Shown here one piece after another: positions 1 through 11,893 of a DNA stretch of 64,000 nt. This DNA comes from Zygaena filipendulae (taxonomy: Eukaryota > Arthropoda > Insecta > Lepidoptera > Zygaenidae), in NCBI GenBank assembly GCA_907165275.2, contig OU015660.1, forward strand, positions 4,652,501 through 4,716,500, read 5' to 3'. A model generated the notes under the pieces. That model saw nothing but the letters and a program-made list of their open reading frames with translations. It had not been told where the DNA came from and searched no databases. Made by a program: the position numbers and the translations under genes. Position 1 is the first letter of the stretch, and each line of letters opens with the position of its first letter.

Positions 1-3000
1 CCACAACCCGAAAACGACCGAACCTATCGGGCACTCGCCGGCAGCGGCCGACTCCAATTTACTTTTTTCGGATTAGATACGGCTCACATAATAACATAAT
101 TGCTCTAATAATACGCCAGACGACGGCGTTCGCTGTGTCTTACAATTCACTTTCCAAATTGGTTTATATATTTTTTATGCGTGCTGTCTGTCTAGAACCT
201 ATTACGATTTATTATCAAATTTTCGTGCAGGCAAATTACGGCCTCGTTTATCGTGAATGTGCTCAATTTCTCACTCTTACACGCTTACATTCTTAGCGAT
301 GGATAGGGACGCAAATATTTCTATTGTGCTCCTTTGGAAGCCTTGCGGCATTACAAGCTTAGAACTGTGGATGGAATGATTTACGAGGCTTTTTTAATTT
401 AAATCATCCAATTATTAAGTGGATTAACATGTAAAACGGGCCGTACCTTTATTTTTCATCGTCACGAAGATTATTAAAAATCAAATATTAATTAAAAATA
501 ACGTTACCCCGGAAGCTCCACCGTGGAACAAGAGCGAAAAAACAGCTAAACCGATGTTTTGGTGAAGCCACCACGTAATATTGTAAGTCGTAATACCGCT
601 ACACTGTATTTACACGATTATTTACGGTGTTTTACTATGGCTGTATGAAGGTATGTAGGTACTGACTTTCATTCCTATTTTTAATAGTTTAGGTAATTTT
701 TTTTCCTGTGTAAACTATGAGTTTCGTAATAATTAAGAGGAAAAATAAGACGGGTAAAAACTTCACTGTTATAAAAATAATATTTGCAGATAACGAATAT
801 TATAATGTCTATATAGGTACAAAGGACTTAAATAGTTCAACCGACAAATGTTCATGACGTGCGGTTGAATTATACATGAGACCTGCCACTGAGCGGTATT
901 TTACATACTGCAAAAACTTTCATTTTATACTCTGCATTTTGCACTAGCAAATATAGAAACCAACCGACCTAACGGACTATTTTTATCACAAAACTATTGT
1001 ACATTTTTTTCAGTTGACACAAGTTTTTAAATGATAATTATATTCATGTTACTTTGCTATTTTGACAGTGACTTCAAATTATCATATAATTTCAGCAAAA
1101 TTGCGAAAGGCCAAGATTATTTTTTGTCACAGTTAGTATTAAGGTATAAGTGTATTGCAAAACCTTTTCCTACAGAGAGCGGCAGGTTGAAACTTTACTT
1201 CAAAGTAGGTATAGGTAGGTGCTACGAAGTAAAATTTCACTCTACACCTATAGTTACCGAATAAGTATGACGTAATTCACCTGTAAAACATATCTAAAGG
1301 TAATATTATCAGCTGTGTAGGTATTAATGAATATTCGGTAGATAGGAGAGTCATGGTCTCCGCTACAGAGGCACAGATACCGCGCGTGGTGGAGCGGAAG
1401 GGAACTCCCGGCAAAGGACTGCGTTTGACAATGACTACCTTACCCCATACCATCCCATAGGGTTGAACGCAATCCATTAATACGAATGCAAATATTTGCG
1501 TCTAATTTCTTTTAGTAAAAAATGACGGATGGGCGCGTTAGGGGTAAAAACAGTTTGCGATAAAAAAAAAGCATTGTAACGCACGAGGCTCAAAATTTTA
1601 ATATTATGAATGACAAGTTTTATCAACTTTAGTAGTTATAAATTACAATTTTAAGAATAAAAATAGTATTGAGGATCAAAAGCATGAATGTAGAGCTACT
1701 ATATTGCTTAAATTACAAAATATACTAGCATTATACTTACCTATAGACAACATATACCTACCTACGTAGTTTACTTTATAAATAGCCGCACATTGGCAAC
1801 CCTACAGCAGTCTCGGCGTCCAACACAACCGCCCGGACACGTTTCAGGATCATGAATTATGGCGCGAGCCGATGTGACTTTTCAATTTGAAATCATCAAC
1901 GTGGAATTAATTTCATTTTTGAACCCCATTATTTCTGTTATCTACAAGCACATCGCGCAATATTGCCAGTTTCACATTATTATTGTGGAATCGACAAAAA
2001 GTATCATATTTTGCGGTGACTCCGTGCTGCGGACATTGTTAATTTAATTTCGTTTCGATCTCTGTTTTGCCTAAATTTGTAATGTACCTAAATAAAAATA
2101 ATGATGTATGATTTTTGCTCAATTTTCAGCCATTGATCACGTTATAGTATTTATCCAATTTTTGTGTACAAAAAAAAATACTCAATTTTCTTAGTAATAA
2201 ATCATCAGTCAAGCTAATATTTGGTTAGAGATATACAACGTACATATTAAACACAAGCAAAATACAAAGCTCGACGTCTAATCCTGGTTAAAACTATTCA
2301 CTTCTTTATACCAAGCTTATGTTGAAAGCGACACGAATTATAACACTAATAAATAATTCAAAACAAAGCTACTATTTAGTTCAGATGATCACTCCGCGAG
2401 TTTTATTCTCATAATATGTAGTTTTTTTAAATATTCTTTTAATTTCGTGCCAGACGCCACATGACAAAGGCCGTTGATCTGAAATTCTTATTCATTTACT
2501 GAACTCCATGTTTTATATTTAGAAAAGATTATACTGCTCTGATATTTAGAACTATCTTTATTCTTCACGGCAAATGTAGGTAAATGTAATAACGATAAAA
2601 CCTCCCACCAAAATCGATACAAAGTATTCTAATGTACTCAGTCAAAATATTCTTCTGAGAACACGAGCTCAAATCCCAAAAGAGGAACCGTATAACAAAG
2701 CTAATATTAGACAATCATTTCCTGTCAAAAGGGAGGCATCTCCTAACGCCCCCTGACGGATCGGGGAAGGTGGTTGGAGAATGGAAATACCTCCTCGTCT
2801 CTCCAGATTTCCCACTCGCTGTGTTCGGGTGTGAATCTGAATTTTTATTTTTTGCTGTCGGTGTGATGAATGGATTTTTAATATCCTCCTGCAGCTGTCC
2901 GCATCGAAGGACTTTTGATGAAAAATTTGCTTAGAAAATATTCTCTAAAGGTTTTTTGTATATCTCCCAATCTCTTTAAATGGAAATAAAGGAAGAAAAT

Positions 3001-5820
3001 TGACAGTTGCGTCCTCAGAACAATAACAGTATCACTCGTAAAGTATTTTCGAATTAAGAACATTTCAATTTCTTCCGCAGCTATATACCTATTTATCTAT
3101 GCATTATCAAAAATATGAATGTCGCTTCATTGAACGGCGCTGTTATAAAATTTGTTTGTTTTTAGCGAGATACCGGGAAGATGAATGGTGGTCGTGTTGA
3201 AGACTCGTGGTGACTGCGAAGTGTAGTTAGACAGGCAACAAGACATCAGAGCCCAGAGACATCTCAATACACGGCCTTATGGTCGGCAAAAAACGTGGCA
3301 GCCGCTCTCACGGCACGACTCTATTACAAGTCGGCCGCGAATAAATAAAACATGACGGGCCCTTCTCACGTAGGAAGGCACACATGGATGCTGTAAGTAT
3401 AACACACGGTGTATGTTAAGGTACGGATGATAACACATCTTTGGCCGTTGTAATGCGGAGTATCTGATTTGAAGCGGACACCTTCGTGTACTATTTGAAT
3501 TTTGTTCTTTATTTCGCACCAAGTAACAAGTTTTTCTTTTAATATTCCATGGTAAGATAATCGGCTTTAAATTGATTCACCTAAATTATTAGTTATTAAT
3601 TAATCCAATGGTATTTTGTATACATCTGTGACTCCCAAAATCTCAACTTGTGGTCCGTAGACTGGACGAATTTAAAACCTAGTGGTTTCTACTAATATTT
3701 AATAAACGATCGAAAAAATATTAGGAACCATTGGTAATACATAGATAACCAAAAAATTTCAAACATACGTAGGTACTAGGTATCACTATTTAAGTAGCAT
3801 TATGGTACTATTAGCAATGCGCCGTGTGATATTATCACTAATAGCTGTAGTCGAGCTGCGCCGGCGACGGTTTTTCGACAACAAAACACACGTAAAGCAA
3901 CGACGCTACATTAACGAGCCCGCCATAGTTGGCACAAAGCGAACCCCGCCCGTTGGCAAACGACGTCTTTTATCGATACATTGTTACAGCGACTAAAAAG
4001 CTGCTTAAGAATTTGCCTCTAAACTTTTATTTTCAATTTAATCATTAATCTAGTTAAACAGAGTTGAAAAGTTATAGGTTGTTAGGTACAAACAAAAAAC
4101 TATATTTATACTTTTTACTGTATTTTTACTACTATGATTTTAAAGTTTTGTGAAAAATAGGTACATAATATATAGTTTAAGTATAATATAATATTTTTAT
4201 TTAGGTTCACATATCTTTAGTGACTAATATAATCTGAAAAGAAGGGAAAGCTCCTGACGATTAATCATAAGCTATAGTTAGAAGTAACCACATAATAACC
4301 ACGTAAAAGTGACCGCGGGGTAAATCTATATTTGCTTCTATGGTTAGGTACAGGTACAGTTTCTTGACAGCTGTACTGCTGAAACCCGCTATGATGCATA
4401 TACACCAGTAGGTAATTATTAACTTAAACTCTAACTGACTCTATATTTAATACAGAATTTAGTAGGTAAACTTTCCCTTCTTCTTCTTTAGTAAACATTC
4501 TCAGGGCAGTCAGGCAAGGTACAAAAATTAAGGATACCTATTGCTGAGTGTTCATTCAGATTTGTACATAACGTTTATCTATACATAAAATTATATGTCC
4601 TGACTGACTGACTGACGTCAACGCATACCCGAAAACCACAGAGTAGAGCCAGGAACTTCTGTAAAATTAAGCTTCCTTATAAATCAAGCGAGATGAGTGC
4701 GGATTTCGAAATTCATCCGGGACCTTATTATTGAACTGCGATCCTATTTAAGACCCCGGTCATGGGCTGTCTACATTTTTAATTACTTACAAAGTTTCTT
4801 TCAATTCTTTCTAGTTGTAGGTATATACGTCATACGTGCACAGAATGTATAGAAATAAAATAATTAAGAAACAGTTGTTTTGGATACAAATATGACAAAA
4901 ATAAACGCTGCGTTACTATATCTATTTATTTATTTAATAATTGATGCACACCAGGACAACTTTAAAAAGGAAAGAAAGGATAAAAGTAATCATGTACAAG
5001 GGTCATGCTTATTCTATATGGAATTTCTTCCAGCAGACCTGCAACAGGAAAAGAGATATTATTAAAATTATGAAACTTTATCAAAGTATTTTTTGTACTA
5101 AGAACAAAGTGTCATTAAGTAGCCAATAGAAAATAATATTGCTTTCAGTGTCATTATTTTATAAATTTTGCGAGTACACTGATACAGCACTCATCTAAAA
5201 GGATCTAAGAAAAAGATACACCATGTAATTTTCCGTGCCAGTCAGTTTAGTTGGCATTCGTTGCTCAATTCCATTTGACACTCAATAATTTTCACCTCAA
5301 GTCAAGCGAGTGGCAAAATAATTTATCATTCGAGATAATTTTGTCAAGTGATCATTAGGTACGTTTGAAATGAACGTGTCTTTTAATAAAATTTGCAATG
5401 AAATTACAAATGTAAGTACTTATTATTATTATGGTATGATGGAACTTATTTAAAAATACAGACAAAATTTTAAAGTACTTACATACAATCAAGTCATAAG
5501 TCGATTGTAGAGCAAAAAGCTATTCGTTAAAAGTGCATAACGAAAGGATCTGTTATGACAGCGCCTTACAAGTGGTGGCATTTCGTGTCAGCCGAGGATG
5601 TAGTGGGTACTGGGGCATATTTATTTATTTATAACATTGTGAGGCAGTAAATTAGCGTTGAATTTACGGCGTGGCAGAGGAGTGATCGCACAGGGTTTAT
5701 TTTAGTCGCACGCGCATGATTTAAACAAAGTTTAAACAGTCCCGCCTTGGAGCCATTTGAAATTGGAGTTAAACGAAAATTTCTAATTTCTTAACCATTG
5801 GATCGTTATTTTATAAAATA
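1..5820. other. Non-coding flank without a recognisable gene
   Basis: AT-rich sequence with only short, unrecognisable open frames. A frame beginning at base 3 stays open for about 97 codons to a TAG near 294-296, but it has no start inside the window and matches no family I know. A GC-richer patch at about 3,150-3,360 follows a T-rich stretch ending in TTTTTAG and is followed by ATAAATAAA-like signals; it could be a small terminal exon, but codon evidence is minimal. Short GC-richer islands at 1,350-1,480 and 2,735-2,830, and a patch at 4,610-4,780, look like old repeat remnants that I cannot name. Confidence 0.5.
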
Positions 5821-6050
5821 CTAGCTGTCCCCCGCGATTTCATCCGCGGTAATTTCGGAGTTCCCGCGGAGGTTGCGGGAAAAAAGTACTCTATGTCCTT
5901 CAGTTCCCGAGGGAATTCCGGGATAAAAACTATCCTATCTTTTAAGTTGGACCATTTTATGAATGGTTACAAAATTTTATCAAAATCCGTTCAGTAGTTT
6001 CGGAGTCCATCGCGGACAAACAACGTGACACGTGATTTATATAATTTAGA
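5821..6050 (-). mobile_element. Lep1-like non-autonomous Helitron
   Basis: On the minus strand this begins TC and ends CTAG (5,821-5,824 on the plus strand), between a flanking A (5,820) and T (6,051), the A|T target typical of Helitrons. Just inside the CTAG end lies a GC-rich palindrome around CCGCG...CGCGG, the expected 3' hairpin. The interior has the phrases shared by copies in this window: a GGGATAAAA block, a TCCGTTCAGTAGTTT-like block and a GCGGACAAAC block. It carries no coding capacity. Assignment to Lep1 rests on remembered termini. Confidence 0.75.
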
Positions 6051-9000
6051 TGAACTGGAGAAAACATAAAAAATGATTTTCAGTTTTGTAAAATTAGATA
6101 GGTACCTATGTTATGTAACAATGTACCAACTCAGAAGCTTGGTGATAAATATTATTGTTATCTGGTCACGAAACAAGCATAGCTGTGTCCACAATAGATT
6201 ATTGAGCATACGTGACCTTAATCCTTTCGTTTGGCAACTTCTAACAACATGTAGTAGGTAGGTATGTACTTAAATAAATGTGCATCCTTACTTTAGAATT
6301 TATAGAATTTAAGTATAACTATTTCCTTATTCGTATGTAAACGACAGTTGACCAATTTGAAAACTTCGCTGCTAAAAAAATGTATGGGACTTTAAATTAT
6401 TTTCATTTCTTCATTGAGTCCTAAACAATGTGCGATTAACGTGAAACAAGGAATGTTGGGGTTCGTTAACAATGACAAATGATGCGAAAAAATAAGCGAA
6501 TTTGTATACAAACGTGCAAATTAATAGTCGTCAATGTGATAAATGATCTGTGAACGAGTGTTTGCCATTTAGATTAACGTCAGTGGCTATGGGCAGTAGT
6601 CAATAAAGTTCCACCTGCCAGTGTTAGTTGGGTACGGACTTATCGTACTAATGCTGAAAACATTAAAGTAGTAAATAGTTTATTATAAAGAGGTAGAGAG
6701 GTCTTTCACTTTCACATTCTTCTTTAGATTTTATCGGAACATCTGCTTAGGTATTTTCATAAAAAGCAAGTATATATACGTACTTATTTGTTTTTTTTTA
6801 TCTACGGTAGCTAAATTCGTTGCGTATGCCTAATTTGATTTCATGCAACAGCGGTAAAGTTTGAAGAAAGAGTTATTTAGATGCTAAATAAATCTTTTAA
6901 CTGTGATTATGTCAGATGATATAACAGTAGGTACCTATTTAAAGAGACATTTTTTTGGTCGGATAATCGACATGGATGACGTTACTAATTTTATAAAAGT
7001 ATATTTTACTCTTTTTTAAAGATTTGTAATTATTAAAGGTGGATCATCAGCGTTTTCATGTACGTATGTATATTTTCTTATAATGAGGCTGCTTTGATAA
7101 TTAATATCAAATAATTAAATTACACTTTTCCAATATCACCAACATCAAAATCTACACAGAAATTAGAAAAGATATTAAACCTTAGCACCTATTTGCGATA
7201 TAAGAAAAAAGTATCAGTATCTAATACTTATATTTTACAACAATAAAAAGCAGCTGCAATGAGAGAAAATATCTATTGAACTGTATTTAGAACAAAATTT
7301 TCATTCCATGACCAATTTTATATTTTTTCGTCAATGCATTATAGCTATTTAGCTGCATATTATTCTAGCAAATTCTAGAGCGAGGCGCGAACACGGCGGC
7401 GGGCCGGTGACACGCTATCGTTCGGCCACGTTCGTACGACATAAATCACTGACGCCGTTTGTTTCACCAATAAAATTGAATCCTCCGCGAGAGGCGAGCA
7501 AAATAAACGGTTTCGAATCGTGTAGTGCAATAATGTTTGAATTTTGAATCGTATTCTAGATTTTATTGTTCATAATCACTTTTTTTTCGATTATAACCTG
7601 TTTTCCAGCAAGGATGACAATTGAGAGGACTGAAACTCAAACCACTTATACCAAAAGTATTAGGTACATAAATATAGTCATGACATAGGTAGGTATATAT
7701 AACTTTACACATATGCTACGTATATCTTTGCTATTAAAACAGAAATTAAAAAAGCATGTCGTTTGAAAAAAAAATCAAACTGCGAATCATACGTTGCGAA
7801 AGCATAAATCAAACCGTTTACAATTGATATCAATAGTTTCGCCCTACTAAATGGAGCCTGTTCATCAGGAACACATAAATATACGTACACGCGTGCCAAA
7901 CGCGAAATTGATCAATGAAAAAACGTATCAACCATTGACAGTATCTCCCTTATTATGGATAATGATGAATTGAATCCAAACACATAGTGATCATTTAACG
8001 TGCCGCGTCATCTTTATATTTTCAATACACGATTGAATATCGGTTAATAGAATATCAAAATGTTGTATATCAAATGGTTACTTCATATCTGCATACATAA
8101 TACTTAATCGTTAATTTTTGTGGTTATCAGTTTCACGGTCGTTTTAAGATTTATAATTTATTGCCTCACAGATTTGGATTTATATACGTTATTTTGTAGT
8201 CTATTCAGATTAGTACATGTGAGTCTAAGAAAACTTTTTTTATTTCTGTTCTTTATAAAAAACATGTTTTCTATACGAAATTAACTTATGCATATAAAAT
8301 TTTGTCCTGGTAGGTAACCGAAAGAATTAATAAGAAAATAATTTTATTTTCTCTCGGAACTTAATTTCCGATTTCCAAAGTTACTTAAAGTTATAGTACA
8401 ACTATTTTATATAAAAGCGAATGTTTATTGTTAGCAGTCGCGGAATGTCCTTCTATTATTTATTACGTTCACAGAAAACGAAACAAACTAACCAAAAGTG
8501 TACGCGGTGCGGAAACAGCGGGAACCAACAAAACAGTTGCTATAGAGTTATAAAGAGAACAGAAATGGCTAAATGTATAAAATTTTAATAGCTCAATAAT
8601 GCACAAACATAACCAAATTAATTAAAATAAACAAAGAATGTTTTTGTTATCCTAGTATAGGTATACCTATCTATATGACACGATACATATAAAACACACA
8701 ACAAAACACTTTTTCCTATCTAGTCATAAAGTATACTTAGTAAGTAATTAAATAAGTAATTAGAGAACTTCATTGAAATTTGTTCCCTATTGTATATTTA
8801 GGTCGTTACAAACAAACGCGTGTGTTTACGAATTTGAGAGGACATTACCTATTTATAATTTTTTTAACTGTGATAAGTCTAAAATAAGTCAATTTTATTA
8901 TTATCGATAACATAGGTAGGTATTTTTATCAATATAAATAATTAAATTTCTTTAAAAACTTAATACTTAATTCATTTTAATCAGAGGTATGGGTATGAAC

Positions 9001-9107
9001 ATTTATATATTAACACAAAATATTGTAATCTATCTGTATAGGTGTATAAAAATCTCACGTCGTGTGGTTATGTCTTTGTTTGAACTTCTCCGGAACGGCT
9101 AGACCGA
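6051..9107. other. Non-coding, no recognised gene
   Basis: AT-rich sequence with short random frames. The only compositional exception is a CpG-rich islet at 7,375-7,520 (two GCGAGGCG/GAGAGGCGAGC-type clusters around AT-rich GTTTGTTTCAC and ATAAATC words). It could be a compact regulatory element, but nothing proves this. No transposon end was recognised here. Confidence 0.45.
7375..7520. promoter_or_regulatory. CpG-rich islet, possible cis-regulatory element
   Basis: A sharp GC- and CpG-rich rise in an AT-rich stretch, with clusters such as GGCGGCGGGCCGG and CCGCGAGAGGCGAGC separated by a segment containing TTTGTTTCACC, a forkhead-like word. There is no ORF, no repeat terminus and no splice signal that would explain it. 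The call rests on composition only. Confidence 0.2.
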
Positions 9108-9391
9108 CATGGGCGTACTCAGGTTCTGGACAAACGGGGGGTAGGGAGGGGAAGCACCTAGTCAAATAAACATAAATTCTTTAATTTTACCTATGTGCAA
9201 TAGCTATTTTGAAAGTTCAACTTATCCCTACCTACATAATATATATATATATTGTACTTATTGCAAATGGCAGAAAGTTCTTTTTCTTAACTTTTATCGA
9301 CAAAAGTACATACCTAGTTAGTCCAAACATCCCTAAACGTTAAATCCAGGGGGGCAGGTGCCCCTCCCGGCCCCCCCTCGGTACGCCCATG
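9108..9391. mobile_element. MITE with CATGGGCGTAC terminal inverted repeats
   Basis: The left end CATGGGCGTACTCAGG and the reverse complement of the right end CATGGGCGTACCGAGG match at 14 of 16 positions, and both are followed inward by G-runs (GGGGGG). The element is 284 bp and has no ORF. The interior contains a (TA)n run at about 9,240-9,254. Flanks do not show a clear target-site duplication, so the superfamily is unassigned. Confidence 0.65.
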
Positions 9392-10594
9392 TAGAGCAAT
9401 TTTAATGAATTCTTTTTTGTTTATTTTGTAGGTTTAAGAATAAGTCGTAAAATATTTTTCACCCCCATCTTTTTATCGCTATTTTAGTTTTTTTGTATGA
9501 ACAAATATCCAAATAATTTAACCGTCGTTCATTGACGTGAAGTTATTTACATCGGCGTCACTTTGACATTTCATTCTGCATTTGTCTGCTATTGCATTTG
9601 TCTACTGCTCTTTGTATTTGGTATCAAGTGCGTATAAAATTTGTCATGATTTATTTTCATTTATTATAAGAAATATACACTTGATTTCTTTGATACCTAA
9701 TTTATTTGGCAGAACAATATTTGCCAGGTCAGTTAGTAATATTATAATTTTAATATAATTTAAAATCCCAAACTGCTAAATTCAAGTACAAAAGGGGCTT
9801 GTTCGGTAAAGTTCGCGACCGAAAAGTTCTTCATCGAAGATTGGTCAACAGTAGGTGTTTCTGCTACCGGTGTTCGGTCGGGCACCATATTTGGTCAGTA
9901 TACTTACTCTCCCGTAGTTTACACATTATTGACACCGTGCAGGGTCGGTCACTGTGCCTGCTGGTCACTGATATTGTGTCACTAATATATCCTTCGGGCA
10001 ACGAAGGACGACCGAAACCTCTTCGGTCTGATTGATTTCTCTCCGTGTAGGCGTAATCGCAGAAAGTAGATTTACTTTAATGATATGATTTTATTATAAT
10101 TGAGTCTTGATCTAATACTACTTATAAATTATACTTAGTCTTATGTCAGTTACGATAATATGAATACATTCCATGTATGTATATACATTCACTCCTTCCA
10201 AAAGTTTTCAAAAACAAACAATGATAACTAAAAGTATTAATTGGTTATAAACTGCGCAGTATACTTACTTATCTACCTATGCAAACGATACGCTGTATAG
10301 ATCCACGAAAGTAGTAAAGTGAAATTATTTTAACGTATAATATTAATTTTAAAAGTCATATTTACCTACCTATTACCTAATCTTATGCTTAGTCTAATTA
10401 TTTAAAATTTATGCGCATATTATTTTATACACAAGGATAGGTACTCACCATATTTTATACATTCAGTTTCTTTGAATCCATTATTATTATAAATACATAT
10501 AACTGTAGAAAATTTGAGAATATTATTGTTACTGTAGTTTATTTTAATCCTCATAGTTAATGTTGGTATTTCCACAGATTAGTTCTGAATTGCA

Positions 10595-10690
10595 TGAGCC
10601 CTCTGTACTCCAGAGGGGAGTGATTGAAAACCAGCGCTTTTCGGGACCTAGGTCACGAGCTGCTTAAGCTGAATCACTTGCTTTTGCCTA
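10595..10690. repeat. Unclassified interspersed repeat fragment
   Basis: A GC-richer stretch inside the foldback element with phrases such as CCAGCGCTTTTCGGGACC and AAGCTGAATCACTTGC. I associate these with the 3' ends of lepidopteran non-LTR elements. There is no ORF. The family assignment is from memory and weak. Confidence 0.3.
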
Positions 10691-10772
10691 TAATAATTAT
10701 ACTTATATAATAATTGGCTAAGTTTTTTTTTTGTACACCTTTCTGATGGCAATATAGTATATTTCATTATAA

Positions 10773-10882
10773 GTGCGGAAAGCCTGTCATTGCAAAGAGT
10801 TCCGACAAATGTCTACCCGAGCCGAGGCGCAGCCGAAGGTGAGGGTTGACAGTCGGAACTAGTTGCAATGACGGTTCCGCAC
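10773..10882. mobile_element. Snap-back MITE remnant, long hairpin
   Basis: The left arm GTGCGGAA...AGTTCCGAC (10,773-10,806) pairs with the right arm GTCGGAACTAG...TTCCGCAC (10,852-10,882). Inside it TGTCTACCC pairs with GGGTTGACA. The whole 110-bp segment can therefore fold into one long imperfect hairpin. It has no coding capacity and lies inside the larger foldback element. Confidence 0.6.
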
Positions 10883-10897
10883 GTGTACTGAACAACT

Positions 10898-11192
10898 ATT
10901 TTTAATACAGTTGCGAAAAAAATGAAGAAATTTAATAAAATATCAAAAACACAACAAACTCAACTAAGTTCCAACTGTGATCAAGAGATGGCGCTAGTCG
11001 TATTAGTAATGCGAAACGTAGGTTTCGCAATGCAAAAAAGTGTGTCAAAGTCGTGTCGCCATTTGACAGTTGGCAAAGAGAACGCACGAGTTCGGGAAAG
11101 GTAAACAAAAAGCTCGAGTATGTAATAGCCCACATCCCGAACGCTAAACGTCCCTGCAATACGCCACTTTTTGAGCAACTGTATTAAAAAAC
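10898..11192. mobile_element. MITE with TTTTTAATACAGTTGC inverted termini
   Basis: The left terminus TTTTTAATACAGTTGC-G-AAAAA and the reverse complement of the right terminus, TTTTTTAATACAGTTGC-TC-AAAAAG, match over about 24 bp. The 295-bp element is open in two antiparallel frames (60 to 75 codons), but these frames match no known protein and their overlap suggests chance. It lies next to the 10,773-10,882 hairpin, and both sit in the centre of the foldback element. Confidence 0.6.
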
Positions 11193-11498
11193 AATTTTAT
11201 TATTTATTTATTTATTATGTAAATAAACAAACTTTCTTTGGAACAAAATACAAATGTTTATTTAGATATGCCGGGTGTACTTATTAGTAGGTATATCTAG
11301 TTTGTGTAATTCATTGTGTTAGATTAAAGTTATTTTCGAAGACAATTTCGCAGGATCAGTGCTCAAAAGATGTGTTGTCAACTCAATAGGTATCAGTGAC
11401 CAGCAGGCGCAGTGACCGACCCCGCCGCGGTGCCAATTAAGTCCCAACAGAAGAGTTTACTGACCAAATATGGTGGTCTACCGAATACCGGTAGTAGA

Positions 11499-11826
11499 AT
11501 AGGGATGTCAACTATTTTTGAAAATCAAAATTCTAATTAGTCCGTCAGTTAGAAAATAAAAAAACAATAGTCACGTATTTTTTGCTTTTTCAAATAAATT
11601 AAAATATACAGAGAGAAAGCGCATTAAAGTTTAGGGTGAGGGGGTCGTGACGTCACTAACCGCTAAAACCGCCATACAAACTGTCAGAATAGTGACGTCA
11701 CGCGGAATTTCAACTCAATATATCGTCGTTATTTTTTGATTACGTAAAAGAAGAAAAAATACGTGTCCAATATTTTTTAATAATCTACAAGACGGACTAA
11801 AAAATAAAAATTAGTCCACATTCCCA
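11499..11826. mobile_element. MITE inserted in the right arm of the foldback element (family also at 33.7 kb)
   Basis: Subterminal inverted repeats: TTAGTCCGTCAGTTAG near 11,538 and, reversed, TTAGTCCGTCTTGTAG near 11,810, each followed inward by ACACGTATTTTTT-like blocks. Two TGACGTCA CRE-type octamers lie in the middle and are part of the repeat. A second, diverged copy with the same internal phrase (CGTGACGTCAC, then GGAATTTCAACTCAAT) lies at 33,662-33,918. There is no ORF. Its position splits the right arm of the foldback element, so it is the younger insertion. Confidence 0.65.
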
Positions 11827-11893
11827 TTGCTGGTGAGTGGTGGCCGATCTCTGATGGGGAACTTTCGAGCGCGAAATTTACAGAACAAGCCCC

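Larger units (their letters stand above)
9794..11893. mobile_element. Foldback-like element with long inverted arms, carrying nested insertions
   Basis: The left arm (9,794 to about 9,975) starts GGGGCTTGTTCGGTAAAG. The right terminus, read on the minus strand from 11,893, starts GGGGCTTGTTCTGTAAAT. Homology continues far inward: TCACTG(T/C)GCCTGCTGGTC and CCATATTTGGTCAGTA blocks occur in both arms in opposite orientation. The right arm is split: its inner part is at about 11,390-11,498 and its outer part at 11,827-11,893, separated by an inserted MITE. The central segment holds two more inverted-repeat structures. No transposase is visible, so this is a non-autonomous, foldback-style element of about 2.1 kb including insertions. 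Confidence 0.7.

Noticed and set aside
1..296. Partial exon at the left edge of the window
   Set aside because: One frame is open for about 97 codons, but there is no splice signal, family match or compositional support.
11640..11705. CRE enhancer (two TGACGTCA sites)
   Set aside because: They are internal parts of a MITE family; the 33.7-kb copy carries the same octamer.
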